Below are positions 25,200 to 33,104 of a stretch of 33,104 nt of DNA, one piece after another (the first letter of the stretch is position 1; each line of letters begins with the position of its first letter). Source of the DNA: Chromatiaceae bacterium. GTDB lineage: Bacteria > Pseudomonadota > Gammaproteobacteria > Chromatiales > Chromatiaceae. The stretch covers positions 1 through 33,104 of the forward strand of contig REDK01000048.1 of the NCBI GenBank assembly GCA_007693535.1, read 5' to 3'. The notes beneath the pieces were generated by a model that was given only the letters and a program-made list of their open reading frames with translations, was not told the DNA's origin and made no database searches. Both the position numbers and the translations under genes were made by a program.

Positions 25200-27107
25200 T
25201 CACCGCACCTGACGGCCATAGAGGGCCGCATAGACACCATCGCTGCGAATCAGGTCCTCGTGGCGACCCGCCTCGATGATGCGCCCGGCCTCGAACACCA
25301 GCACCCGGTCGGCGCGACGCACGGCGCTCAGCCGATGGGCGATGATCAGCGTGGTACGCCCGACCAGGAATTCGTCCAAGGCGGTATGTAGGCGTGCCTC
25401 CGTGCTGCTGTCGAGGGCCGAGGTGGCCTCGTCCAGGATCACCACCCGGGGGTCGGCGAGGACCATCCGCGCCACCGCCACGCGCTGGCGCTGCCCGCCC
25501 GAGAGCCGTACCCCATTGCGTCCGAGCAGGGTCTCCAGGCCGTCATCCAGGCGCGCCACCACGTCCGCGAGCTGTGCCACCCGCAGCGCCCGCCACAGGT
25601 CGGCATCCGGCAGCGGCCGCCCCAGGGTCAGATTCATCCGCAGGGTGTCGTTGAACAGCGCCGGATGCTGCAGCACGGTGGCCACGTGCTCGCGCACTAC
25701 GTCCATACCGATGTGCTCCACCGGCACACCGTCGAATAGGATGCGTCCGCTGCACGGGGGATAGAGACCCAGCAGGATCTGCACCAGGGTGGTCTTGCCG
25801 CCGCCACTGGCACCGACGATGGCCACCTTCTCGCCTGGCTCGATGCGCAGACTCACCCCGTTGAGCACGCTGGGGCCATCGCCATAGGCGAAGCGGATCT
25901 CCTCCAGCGCCACCGACACCGTGCGCTTGCCGCGGAACGGGTCGAGCAGATGGGGATAGCGCGGCTCCTGATGCATCGCGGTGAGGTTATTGATCCGTTT
26001 TAGGGCCGCCCCGGCACCGTGGAAGGCGTATTGCACATTCAGCACCTCTTGCACTGGTCCCATCATGAACCAGAGATAGGCGAACACCGCCAGCATCTCG
26101 CCAATGCTCAGGCCGGCGAACAACACCATCAGCATGCTGACCGCCCGAAACAGATCAAAACCGCCGAGAAAGACCAGAAACGAGAAGCGATTGGCAGCAT
26201 CGCTCTTCCAGGCGAAGTTGCCGGAGAAGCGGCGGATGGCATCGGCGCTGGCGATGCTGCGCTCGATATAGAAGCGCTCGCGGTTGCCGGCGCGGATCTG
26301 CTGGATCGCATCCAGGGTCTCGGCCAGGCGCTCCTGAAACCCCTGATAGGCGCTGTTCTCGCGGCGTTTCATCTCCTTCACCCGCCGGCCAAAGCGGGTG
26401 GTGACCCAGATCACCAGGGGATTGAGCAGCAGGATGAAAAGCCCCAGTTGCCAGTGCATCCACAGCAGCACCGCGGCGGTGCCAGCGATGCTAAGCACGG
26501 CGACAATGAACTTGCTGATCGCGCTGCCGACAAATTGATCGATGGCATCCAGGTCAGTGACCAGATGCGACGCTACGGTGCCGCTGCCGAGGGTCTCGTA
26601 TTCGGCCATCGAGACCCGTTGCAGGCGCAACAACAGGTCGCGGCGGATGCGAAAGATGACGTCCTTGGCAATCGCCGTGAACTGGCGCGTCTGCCACACC
26701 CCAAGGGCCAGCGAGGTCACCCGCAGCAGCAGGGTCAGCGTCATCACCGCGAAGATGTAAAACACCGGCCCCTGCCAGCCGGCTGGGGCGAGCCGGTCCA
26801 GCAGCCCCACCACCGGGCCCGGTTGCCCCAGCAGGACCTCATCAACCAGCACCGGCATCAACAGCGGCACCGGAACCGCGGCAAGGGTGCCAAGCACAGC
26901 GATGAGGTTGGCGAGCAGCAATTCCCGGCGATTGGCCAGGATCATCCGGATCAGGTCGCGCCAGCGATAGCCGGCGGCCGTCCCGGGGTCAGGGGCCGCC
27001 ACGGAGACGCGGCCGCGCGCAGACGCGACACCTGCCCTGCGGGCGGGCGCCGTTGCGGATAGGTCGCGCGGGCGACCGGTGCCGGGGGCGGTGGTGATGC
27101 CTTCCAT
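25200..27107 (-). CDS. ABC exporter with fused membrane and ATPase domains
   Basis: This 635-residue half-transporter has transmembrane helices from about 55 to 370 and an ATPase domain with Walker A at 432-440 (GASGGGKTT). The Q-loop Q480 is in VLQHPALF, the signature LSGGQ is at 535-539, Walker B is VVILDEAT and the switch histidine is H591. A Thr/Ala/Arg-rich N-terminal extension of about 45 residues precedes the first helix. It is distinct from the ABC exporter at 19981. Substrate unknown. ATG 27107 (MEGITTAPG) is used; the frame is open further upstream to 27347, but that leader is low in complexity. Its stop lies at the start of the yheT-type gene, and the two probably form one transcript with the PII-like gene upstream. 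Confidence 0.88.
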   Translation of the reverse strand: MEGITTAPGTGRPRDLSATAPARRAGVASARGRVSVAAPDPGTAAGYRWRDLIRMILANRRELLLANLIAVLGTLAAVPVPLLMPVLVDEVLLGQPGPVVGLLDRLAPAGWQGPVFYIFAVMTLTLLLRVTSLALGVWQTRQFTAIAKDVIFRIRRDLLLRLQRVSMAEYETLGSGTVASHLVTDLDAIDQFVGSAISKFIVAVLSIAGTAAVLLWMHWQLGLFILLLNPLVIWVTTRFGRRVKEMKRRENSAYQGFQERLAETLDAIQQIRAGNRERFYIERSIASADAIRRFSGNFAWKSDAANRFSFLVFLGGFDLFRAVSMLMVLFAGLSIGEMLAVFAYLWFMMGPVQEVLNVQYAFHGAGAALKRINNLTAMHQEPRYPHLLDPFRGKRTVSVALEEIRFAYGDGPSVLNGVSLRIEPGEKVAIVGASGGGKTTLVQILLGLYPPCSGRILFDGVPVEHIGMDVVREHVATVLQHPALFNDTLRMNLTLGRPLPDADLWRALRVAQLADVVARLDDGLETLLGRNGVRLSGGQRQRVAVARMVLADPRVVILDEATSALDSSTEARLHTALDEFLVGRTTLIIAHRLSAVRRADRVLVFEAGRIIEAGRHEDLIRSDGVYAALYGRQVR

Positions 27108-27276
27108 CGATTCTGCGATCTGAACCCTCGCCGCTGAGTCGGCGACGCTGGCCGCGTTGTGGTTTGGGGCGACGGGTTCGCCGACCCAGGCGCCGCCGCG
27201 GCGCATCGGTGAGGATGGGCGATGGCTGGCGCGCACCCAGAGGGTTGCAGCGCTGGCAGCACAACCCAAGGGCGGC

Positions 27277-27621
27277 TCAGGCGCCGGATGCTGGCGTGCT
27301 GGCGCCGCGGGCCAGGCGGGTAACCTGGATGTCGGAGGTGAAGGCAACGCCCATGTGCTTGTTGAAGAACGGGGTCAGCCCTTCCAGAATGGCGTCGGCC
27401 AGGGCCGCCGGGACCGCGGTGATGATCATCACCAGCACCGCATCGGCATTGAACATCAGATGCCCTTCGTGGGCACCATGGGTGCCCTTCCCGGCGAGAT
27501 TGTCCACCACCGTCCAGCCGCTCGCACCGGCCCGATCGAGTAGGTCGAGGACGAAGTCCCGATGCTCACCCTGAACGATAATCTCCAGTTTTTTCATGGG
27601 GCTTTGCTGCAACGCTTGCAT
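27277..27621 (-). CDS. PII-like signalling protein
   Basis: This small protein of about 114 residues has the ferredoxin-like PII-like fold. The family core is visible: KKLEIIVQGEHRDFVLDLL, then GWTVVDNLAGKGTHGAHEG, with a Gly/His-rich loop where GlnB has its uridylylated T-loop, and a C-terminal GVAFTSDIQVTRL strand. It lacks the uridylylated tyrosine context of GlnB/GlnK, so it is not a classical nitrogen PII. Related PII-like proteins have been linked to bicarbonate uptake or nucleotide sensing. ATG 27621 is preceded by GAGGT at a good 8-nt distance; ATG 27597 (MKKLEIIV) is closer to most family starts. Confidence 0.85.
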   Translation of the reverse strand: MQALQQSPMKKLEIIVQGEHRDFVLDLLDRAGASGWTVVDNLAGKGTHGAHEGHLMFNADAVLVMIITAVPAALADAILEGLTPFFNKHMGVAFTSDIQVTRLARGASTPASGA

Positions 27622-27797
27622 GGCTTGATACCTCGGTGCCGGATGGTTGGAGCCGCGCATGGGATCGCCCCAGGCGGGACCCGCGCCGGGGGCGGGCGCC
27701 GACGGCCGCGGCCCGGAGATGGCCTTCGCGGGTGCCTGCGCAGGATAGCAGCGCGACCGGCCCTCCGGGGGACGGCGGCCAGGTGGTGCAAGCCCGC

Positions 27798-30368
27798 TCA
27801 GGGGCGCCGCCGGCGGCGCAGACCGCCGGCCAGGGCGGCGGCGACGGCCGGGTCTTCCGGCCAGTCGTGCTTGGGATAACGCCCGCGCATCTCCTTGCGA
27901 ACCGCGGGGTAGGCGCCGCGCCAGAAGGCTGCCAGATCGCGCGTGACCTGCAATGGCCGCCCGGCCGGTGAGAGTAGATGCAGTAGCACCGGCACCCGCC
28001 CGGCAGCGATGACAGGACCGGTGGCGGCCCCAAACCATTCCTGCAGCGGGGCGGCCAGGACCGGCCCAGCGCCGTCTGCGGTGGCGTAGTCCAGCATGCG
28101 GCGAGTCTCGGCCGGGGTGGTCAGGGCGGCTGGCGCCTGGGCCTCCAAGCGCGCCGCTCGCGACCGGCCCAGGGCCTGAGTGAGAACTGCGGCGAGGTCC
28201 AGGGCGCGCGCCTCGGCCAGCCGGGTCGCCCCCACCAGCCAGGGGGCGAGCCAGGCATCCAGATGCGCACACAGCCAGGCATCGGACCAGTCCGGCCAGT
28301 CGCCATCCGGCTCCAGGCGGCGCAGCAAGGCCACCCGCGCGCGCAGTTGCCGGGCTGCCGGGGTCCAGGTCAGGGTTTGCTGCAGGTCGCGGCCGATTGC
28401 CGCCAACAGCAACCCAGCCGCGGCCTCGGGATCGGCGATCGGGGTCGGCCGGGCGGCCAGCACCAGCGCCCCTAAGCGCACCTCGGTGCGGGTGCTGACC
28501 GCCTCGCGGACGGCATCCCAGGCAAGGACCTCGCGCTGCTGGAGACGCCCGGCAGCCTGCCGTTCCACCGTAGCCAAGTCGATCGGCAAGGCGGCGCGGA
28601 TACGATGATTACTGCCGGCGGCGGTCAGGTCGGCAACGACCAGGTAGGGAGCGAGCGCCAAGGCATCATCGCGCGCCAGTTGCGCACCGCTGCCATTGGC
28701 GAGCAGGAAGCGGCCATCGGCACCGCGGTTCTGCGCCAGGCGATCGGGATAAGCCAGCGCCAACAGGGCTGCGGGGTTGGCGGGGTCTGTGCCGGGCACC
28801 TCGGCGGCAGCCGGCACGCCACCGGTGATCGCTACGTCGACGGTGGCAAGCAGGCGCTGGAACTGGGCACTGGCACGCGCGATGGTCTTGAGCCGGTGCG
28901 GATCGCAACCGCGCGATGCCCTTGCCTTCGGCGCCACGAACCGGGCGGCGGCCAGGGCCGCCAGCCGCGGCCCCAGATCCGCCGGGCGCGGCACACCGGA
29001 TTCGGGTAACCAGGGGTCGCGCTCAGTCAGCAGCGCGGCCAGGTCAGCGGCCAGCGCACGCGCGGCGACCGGAACCGCGCTCAGCATCCGCGCCAGCCGC
29101 GGATGGACCGGCAGCCGGGCCATGTGCCGCCCTGCCAAGGTGACGGCACCGGCCGCATCCAGCGCGCCCAGATCTTGCAGCAGCGCCACCGCCTGCGCCC
29201 AGGCGGCGGCCGGCGGTGGGTCCAGCCAGGCCAGCGCAGCGGGATCGGCCACCCCCCACAAGGCCAGCTCCAGGGCCAAACCAGCGAGATCGGCCTGCAG
29301 CATCTCGGGGGGGCGCTGGATCGGGCGCGCGGCCTGCTGCGCGCGGGTCCACAATCGCCAGCATTGGCCTGGCCCCAGGCGCCCGGCGCGTCCGGTGCGC
29401 TGGTCAGCGCCGGCCAGGCTGATCGGCTCGGTGACCAGGCGGGTGAGGCCGCGCCCGGGCTCGAAGCGCGGCTTGCGGGTCAGGCCGCTGTCGACCACGC
29501 TGCCGATGCCCTCGATGGTCAGCGAGGTCTCGGCGATGTCGGTAGCCAGCAGCACTCGGCGGCCGCTGCCGTCCGGGATCAGGGCACGCTGCTGCGCAGC
29601 CAGAGGCAGACTGCCGTGCAGGGGCAGCACCTGCACCGCCCCCGACCCACTGGTCAGGTGCCCCAGTTGCGTGGCCACCCGGGCGATCTCGGCGACCCCG
29701 GGAAGGAACACCAGACAATCGCCGGCCTGGGCCGCCAGGGCCTGGTGCACCGCCGGGGCCACCGCGGCGACAGCATCCGCGGGTGCACGCTCGGCGTAGT
29801 GGACCGTGACCGGGAAGCTTCGTCCGGTACCGGTGATCAACGGTGCCCCGCCGAGCAGGGCCGCCACCGGCGCGGCGTCGAGGGTGGCCGACATCACCAG
29901 CAGGCGCAGATCCGGGCGCAACTGGGTGGTATCCAGGGCCAGCGCCAGGGCCAGGTCGGTCTGCAGGCTACGCTCGTGGAATTCGTCGAAGATCACCAGG
30001 CCCACCCCGGTCAGCTCCGGGTCCGCTTGCAAGCGGCGGGTGAGGATGCCCTCGGTGAGCACCTCGATGCGGGTGCGCGGGCCGATGTGCCGCTCGAAGC
30101 GCACCTGATAGCCCACCTGGTCCCCGACCGGCTCGCCTAGTAGGGCCGCCATGCGCGCCGCCGCCATGCGCGCCGCCGGGCGGCGCGGCGTCAGCAGCAG
30201 TAGCCGTCGCCTGGCCAGCCAGGGCGCCGACAACAGGGCTAGCGGCACTCGCGTGGTCTTGCCCGAGCCGGTCGGGGCAGTCAGCACCGCATGGCCAACA
30301 GCGAGCGCCGCCAGCAGCGGCGGCAGCGATGGATCAATCGGCAGGGGCGGCAGCGGAGGCGGGGTCAA
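27798..30368 (-). CDS. hrpB: ATP-dependent helicase HrpB
   Basis: This 856-residue helicase is a member of the DExH-box HrpA/HrpB family. The Walker A-type motif APTGSGKTT is at 31-39 and the DEFH box at 128-131 (FDEFHERS). The motif III-type SATLDAAPVAALLG follows, then the helicase C domain and the HrpB C-terminal region. The start is TTG 30368, since no ATG or GTG with a better site precedes it in frame and family proteins begin close to this point (LPIDPSLPPLLAAL). It lacks a visible Shine-Dalgarno, so initiation is probably weak. In E. coli the role of HrpB is not settled. It precedes the PII-like gene by about 175 nt on the same strand. Confidence 0.95.
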   Translation of the reverse strand: MTPPPLPPLPIDPSLPPLLAALAVGHAVLTAPTGSGKTTRVPLALLSAPWLARRRLLLLTPRRPAARMAAARMAALLGEPVGDQVGYQVRFERHIGPRTRIEVLTEGILTRRLQADPELTGVGLVIFDEFHERSLQTDLALALALDTTQLRPDLRLLVMSATLDAAPVAALLGGAPLITGTGRSFPVTVHYAERAPADAVAAVAPAVHQALAAQAGDCLVFLPGVAEIARVATQLGHLTSGSGAVQVLPLHGSLPLAAQQRALIPDGSGRRVLLATDIAETSLTIEGIGSVVDSGLTRKPRFEPGRGLTRLVTEPISLAGADQRTGRAGRLGPGQCWRLWTRAQQAARPIQRPPEMLQADLAGLALELALWGVADPAALAWLDPPPAAAWAQAVALLQDLGALDAAGAVTLAGRHMARLPVHPRLARMLSAVPVAARALAADLAALLTERDPWLPESGVPRPADLGPRLAALAAARFVAPKARASRGCDPHRLKTIARASAQFQRLLATVDVAITGGVPAAAEVPGTDPANPAALLALAYPDRLAQNRGADGRFLLANGSGAQLARDDALALAPYLVVADLTAAGSNHRIRAALPIDLATVERQAAGRLQQREVLAWDAVREAVSTRTEVRLGALVLAARPTPIADPEAAAGLLLAAIGRDLQQTLTWTPAARQLRARVALLRRLEPDGDWPDWSDAWLCAHLDAWLAPWLVGATRLAEARALDLAAVLTQALGRSRAARLEAQAPAALTTPAETRRMLDYATADGAGPVLAAPLQEWFGAATGPVIAAGRVPVLLHLLSPAGRPLQVTRDLAAFWRGAYPAVRKEMRGRYPKHDWPEDPAVAAALAGGLRRRRRP

Positions 30369-30607
30369 GCGGCTGACGGTGGCAAGTCGGGAGCGGGCTG
30401 CTCCGGGGAGGATCGGACCTGATCGGGCAGCAACGTGCCCTATCGGGGAAGACCGGGCTAGGCCGGCTCACGCCGAGCTTGCTGCCCGGCTGCTGGGGTC
30501 GCGCGGCCGCATCCCCCCGCTCCGGTGCCGTGGCGGCTGGAGCGGGCGAACCGATGCTTGGCGGAGCCGGCCTGCTGGGGTCGACCTGCGGAGCAGGCAA
30601 ACCTGTC

Positions 30608-31111
30608 TCAGGCGACCGGGCTGTCGCCCTCGATGACCTGGCGCAGGGCGCTCTCCTCGTCCTTGGTCAGCGAGGTCTTGAGCACCTTACCCTTGCCGTG
30701 GAACTCGGTCAGGGCCTCGAGCACCTTGTCGGTGGTGGCCTTGCGCACCAGGACGAACACCGCGGCACAGCCGGGCTGGAAACTGGCCGCCAGCTCTTTC
30801 ATGAAATTGTCGTCAATGCCGATGTCGGAGAGCTTGCCGGAGATGGCCCCGGCCCCGGCCCCTACCGCAAAGCCGAGCAGCGGGTTGAGGAACAGCATGC
30901 CGATCAGCATGCCCCAGAAGCCGCCGCCGACCGCCCCCATTGCGGTCAGGCTCACGGCCTGGTGCAGCTTGACCCGACCCTTCTCGTCCTTGGTGACGAC
31001 GACGACGTCTTCCATGTCGATCAGATACTCCTTCTGTAAACGACTCAGTCTGGCCCGCATTTCGAAGGCGGTCTGTTCTTCGGGAAAGGACATCACGATC
31101 AGATCGCTCAT
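30608..31111 (-). CDS. DUF1269 membrane protein
   Basis: This 167-residue protein belongs to the DUF1269 family. It has no signal peptide; the conserved N-terminus (SDLIVMSFPEEQTAFEMRARL) is cytoplasmic, followed by a central glycine-zipper hydrophobic segment (GGGFWGMLIGMLFLNPLLGF at about 70-90) that resembles those of small membrane proteins. The C-terminal half (CAAVFVLVRKATTDKVLEAL) is again soluble. Function unknown. It is divergent from degP over a 303-bp gap, and the ATG at 31111 lacks a strong Shine-Dalgarno. Confidence 0.9.
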   Translation of the reverse strand: MSDLIVMSFPEEQTAFEMRARLSRLQKEYLIDMEDVVVVTKDEKGRVKLHQAVSLTAMGAVGGGFWGMLIGMLFLNPLLGFAVGAGAGAISGKLSDIGIDDNFMKELAASFQPGCAAVFVLVRKATTDKVLEALTEFHGKGKVLKTSLTKDEESALRQVIEGDSPVA

Positions 31112-31312
31112 GGCGTGGTCTCGCTCGGTCGGTGGTGAAGGGGGTGGCCGATAGATCGGGGCGCCCGGTGAATGATAACCGATCCCGGCCGCCGCCCCGG
31201 CGGCTGGCGCCGGTTGCAACGGCTGCCGTCGATGGAATGCCGACAGCGCCAACCGGAATGGCAGCCGCAGCCAGGGACAGCGGGCGCGCCGCCGCGTTCA
31301 CCCGCCGCGTCG

Positions 31313-31326
31313 TTACCGAACGGTAA
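31313..31326. promoter_or_regulatory. TTACCG-AA-CGGTAA palindrome upstream of degP
   Basis: TTACCG (31313-31318) and CGGTAA (31321-31326) are exact inverted repeats around AA. It lies 17 bp upstream of the candidate -35 of degP, where a dimeric regulator could act. The shape resembles TetR-type operators, which is inference. Confidence 0.4.
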
Positions 31327-31342
31327 TGCGCGAGCAAGGCGG

Positions 31343-31371
31343 GTGATATGCAGCTGGGTAAACACTATAGT
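31343..31371 (+). promoter_or_regulatory. Candidate sigma-70 promoter of degP
   Basis: GTGATA at 31343-31348 (four of six to TTGACA), a 17-nt spacer, and TATAGT at 31366-31371 (five of six to TATAAT). It lies 44 nt before the degP start codon. No clear RpoE-type promoter was found. Confidence 0.5.
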
Positions 31372-31414
31372 CACGACAGTTGCAAGCCTGATGATCGTTC
31401 GCAGGAGTGGCCAG

Positions 31415-32968
31415 ATGAACAAGAACCCCGTCCAGACCGCTGACGCCCAGTCCGCTGGCCAGTCCGCTGGCACCCCCGATACCCGCTCGGTCACTGCTGG
31501 TGCGCGCCGCGCCGCGCTGGCCACCGCGGTCGCGCTGGCGCTCGGCGTCGGCGCCTCGGTCGAGCGCGCCGCGGCCGCCGCCACCAGTTCGGCGCTGCTG
31601 CGCGCACCGCTGGCCGCGCCAGCCGGCCCGCCGAGCTTTGCCGACGTGGCCGAGCAGGTCACCCCGGCCGTCGTCAATGTCACCGTCACCCAGCGTGCCC
31701 CGCAGCGGCTGCTCTCACCGCACCGCGGCCTGCCCGAGGGCTCGCCGCTGTTCGAGTTCTTCCGCCAGTTCGGCGGCGTGCCGGAGGGTTTCTCGGTCCC
31801 GCGCGAGCGCGAGGGCGAGGGCTCTGGTTTCCTGATCGACGCCGAGGGCTACATCGTCACCAACAATCATGTGATCGATAGCGCCGACCGCATCGAGGTC
31901 ACGCTCAACGATGGCACCAAGTTCCGCGCCGAGGTGGTCGGCCGCGACAGTAAGACCGATCTCGCCTTGCTCAAGATCGCGAGCGACCAGCCGCTGCCCT
32001 ACGTGCAACTGGGTGACAGCAGGGGAGCGCGCATCGGCGACTGGGTACTGGCGGTGGGGAACCCGTTTGGGCTGGGCGGTTCGGTCAATGCCGGCATCAT
32101 CTCGGCCCGTGGGCGGGACATCCAGTCCGGCCCCTATGACGATTACATCCAGATCGATGCCCCGATCAACCGCGGCAACTCCGGCGGTCCGCTGTTCGAT
32201 GCCCGCGGTAATGTCATCGGCGTCAATACCGCCATCTTCTCCCCGAGCGGTGGCAACATCGGTATCGGTTTTGCCATCCCCTCAGAGACCGTGGCCAGCG
32301 TGGTCAACGACCTGCGCACCTCGGGGCGGGTGGAGCGTGGCTGGCTGGGGGTGCAGATCCAGTCGGTCAACGAGCCCATGGCTGCAAGTCTGGGCCTGCC
32401 CGACGCCAATGGCGTGCTGGTGGCCGACGTCCTCGGCGACGGCCCGGCCCTAGCCGCCGGGGTGCGCGCCGGCGATGTCATCCTGCGCGCCGGCGGTGAG
32501 CCGATGAACGAGGTGCGCGACCTGACCCGGCTGGTCGCTGCCCAGAGCGCCGGCACCCGGCTGGAACTGGTGGTTTTCCGCAATGGCAAGACCCTCGCAA
32601 TCCCGGTCGACATCGGCCAAATGCCGGTCGACGACCGGGTGGCCAGCGCGCCGGCCCCGGCGGCAGACAACGACCAGGCCCGCATCGGGCTATATCTAGC
32701 CCCATTGACCCCGGAACTGCGCGCCGAGCGCGGCTTGGACGCCGACCGCAGCGGGGTGCTGGTGGCCCAGGTAGAGGCCGGCAGCCCGGCCCAGCGCGCT
32801 GGCATCGAGGCCGGCAGCCTGATCTCGATGGTCGGTCAGCAGCAGGTCTCCACCCCAGAGGAGCTGGCCGCGGCGATCCGCGAGGCAGCCCGCGCGGAGC
32901 GGCCCTCGGTCCTGCTGCGGGTGGAGCGCAACGGCGAGCAGCGCTTCGTCGCGGTGCCGTTCGGCTAA
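31415..32968 (+). CDS. degP: Do-family periplasmic serine protease/chaperone
   Basis: This 517-residue DegP/DegQ/MucD-type protease degrades or refolds damaged periplasmic proteins. The catalytic triad is H152 (VTNNHVI), D182 (KTDLALLK) and S256 (NRGNSGGPL). Two PDZ domains follow at about 307-400 (GWLGVQIQ onward) and 420-515. A long N-terminal part with a hydrophobic stretch (ALATAVALALGVGASVE) serves as the export signal. ATG 31415 is set by AGGAG seven nucleotides upstream; the frame is open much further upstream but unlike the family. It has its own promoter and a palindrome upstream. Confidence 0.95.
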   Translation: MNKNPVQTADAQSAGQSAGTPDTRSVTAGARRAALATAVALALGVGASVERAAAAATSSALLRAPLAAPAGPPSFADVAEQVTPAVVNVTVTQRAPQRLLSPHRGLPEGSPLFEFFRQFGGVPEGFSVPREREGEGSGFLIDAEGYIVTNNHVIDSADRIEVTLNDGTKFRAEVVGRDSKTDLALLKIASDQPLPYVQLGDSRGARIGDWVLAVGNPFGLGGSVNAGIISARGRDIQSGPYDDYIQIDAPINRGNSGGPLFDARGNVIGVNTAIFSPSGGNIGIGFAIPSETVASVVNDLRTSGRVERGWLGVQIQSVNEPMAASLGLPDANGVLVADVLGDGPALAAGVRAGDVILRAGGEPMNEVRDLTRLVAAQSAGTRLELVVFRNGKTLAIPVDIGQMPVDDRVASAPAPAADNDQARIGLYLAPLTPELRAERGLDADRSGVLVAQVEAGSPAQRAGIEAGSLISMVGQQQVSTPEELAAAIREAARAERPSVLLRVERNGEQRFVAVPFG

Positions 32969-33104
32969 CGACCGGCGAGCGGCGCGGCGGCGGCTCCTTG
33001 CCGGTTGCAGCACCTGCCGATGGGCTGCAAACCGACGGCCGCCGTTAAACCTAGAAGCGGCAGTTGAACGGCCCCCAGGGTGCGTCCCGCGTGGTGTCCG
33101 GCAA

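Noticed and set aside
26019-27062. A 347-codon plus-strand open frame.
   Set aside because: It is antisense to the ABC exporter, with a very His/Gln-rich, unlikely translation.
30145-30178. A 15-bp near-tandem repeat (GCCATGCGCGCCGCC-like) in hrpB.
   Set aside because: It encodes an alanine/arginine stretch that fits the normal HrpB alignment (AARMAAARMAA), so it needs no special explanation.

Overview
The window is G+C-rich (about two thirds by eye) and reads as chromosomal DNA of a gammaproteobacterium. The gene set (homodimeric aceE with aceF and lpdA, hrpB, ydcH, a DUF2058 protein, a yheT-type hydrolase, an Skp-like chaperone, a SlyD/SlpA-like FKBP) is typical of that class. The mix with a SulP transporter, a PII-like protein and a UreE suggests a relative of the purple sulfur bacteria (Chromatiales). 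That placement is inferred from gene content and style, not from a marker gene. No rRNA, tRNA, transposase gene or cas gene was recognised.

Layout. Positions 1-920 hold no gene I can support. Next, on the plus strand, come a SulP/STAS anion transporter (921-3023), a small Mth938-like protein (3159-3542) closed by a perfect 22-bp inverted repeat, and a membrane-anchored hypothetical protein (3733-4428). On the minus strand follows the pyruvate dehydrogenase operon, transcribed aceE (10698) > aceF > lpdA (4616). Two 18-bp direct repeats with a 22-bp period sit just upstream of aceE, and upstream of them on the same strand is a DUF900-type alpha/beta hydrolase (10859-12187).

A plus-strand block from 12495 to 16413 encodes mainly envelope functions: a secreted protein with two copies of a six-cysteine module, a DacB/PBP4 D-Ala-D-Ala carboxypeptidase, a PDZ-less trypsin-like lipoprotein and an FKBP-type isomerase. 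It converges on a large penicillin-acylase-family Ntn hydrolase (16504-18975, minus). Between that gene and a solitary ureE (19340-19882, plus) lie a 17-bp palindrome and a perfect 36-bp direct repeat around an A+T-rich 32-bp spacer. This looks like a mobile-element scar or dispersed repeat rather than a CRISPR array.

From 19981 to 31111 nearly everything is on the minus strand: an MsbA-like ABC exporter, YdcH, an OmpH/Skp chaperone, a yheT hydrolase coupled to a second ABC exporter, a PII-like signalling protein, the HrpB helicase and a DUF1269 membrane protein. The DUF2058 gene (23454-23984) is the one plus-strand exception. The window ends with a plus-strand degP-type protease (31415-32968) preceded by a good promoter and a TTACCG-AA-CGGTAA palindrome.

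Most of this is ordinary core genome. The unusual points are the 36-bp repeat pair beside an orphan ureE, the duplicated 12-cysteine protein, the roughly 135-residue charged insert in the SulP transporter, the repeat pair upstream of aceE and the PII-like protein. I did not find a clear new multi-gene system.
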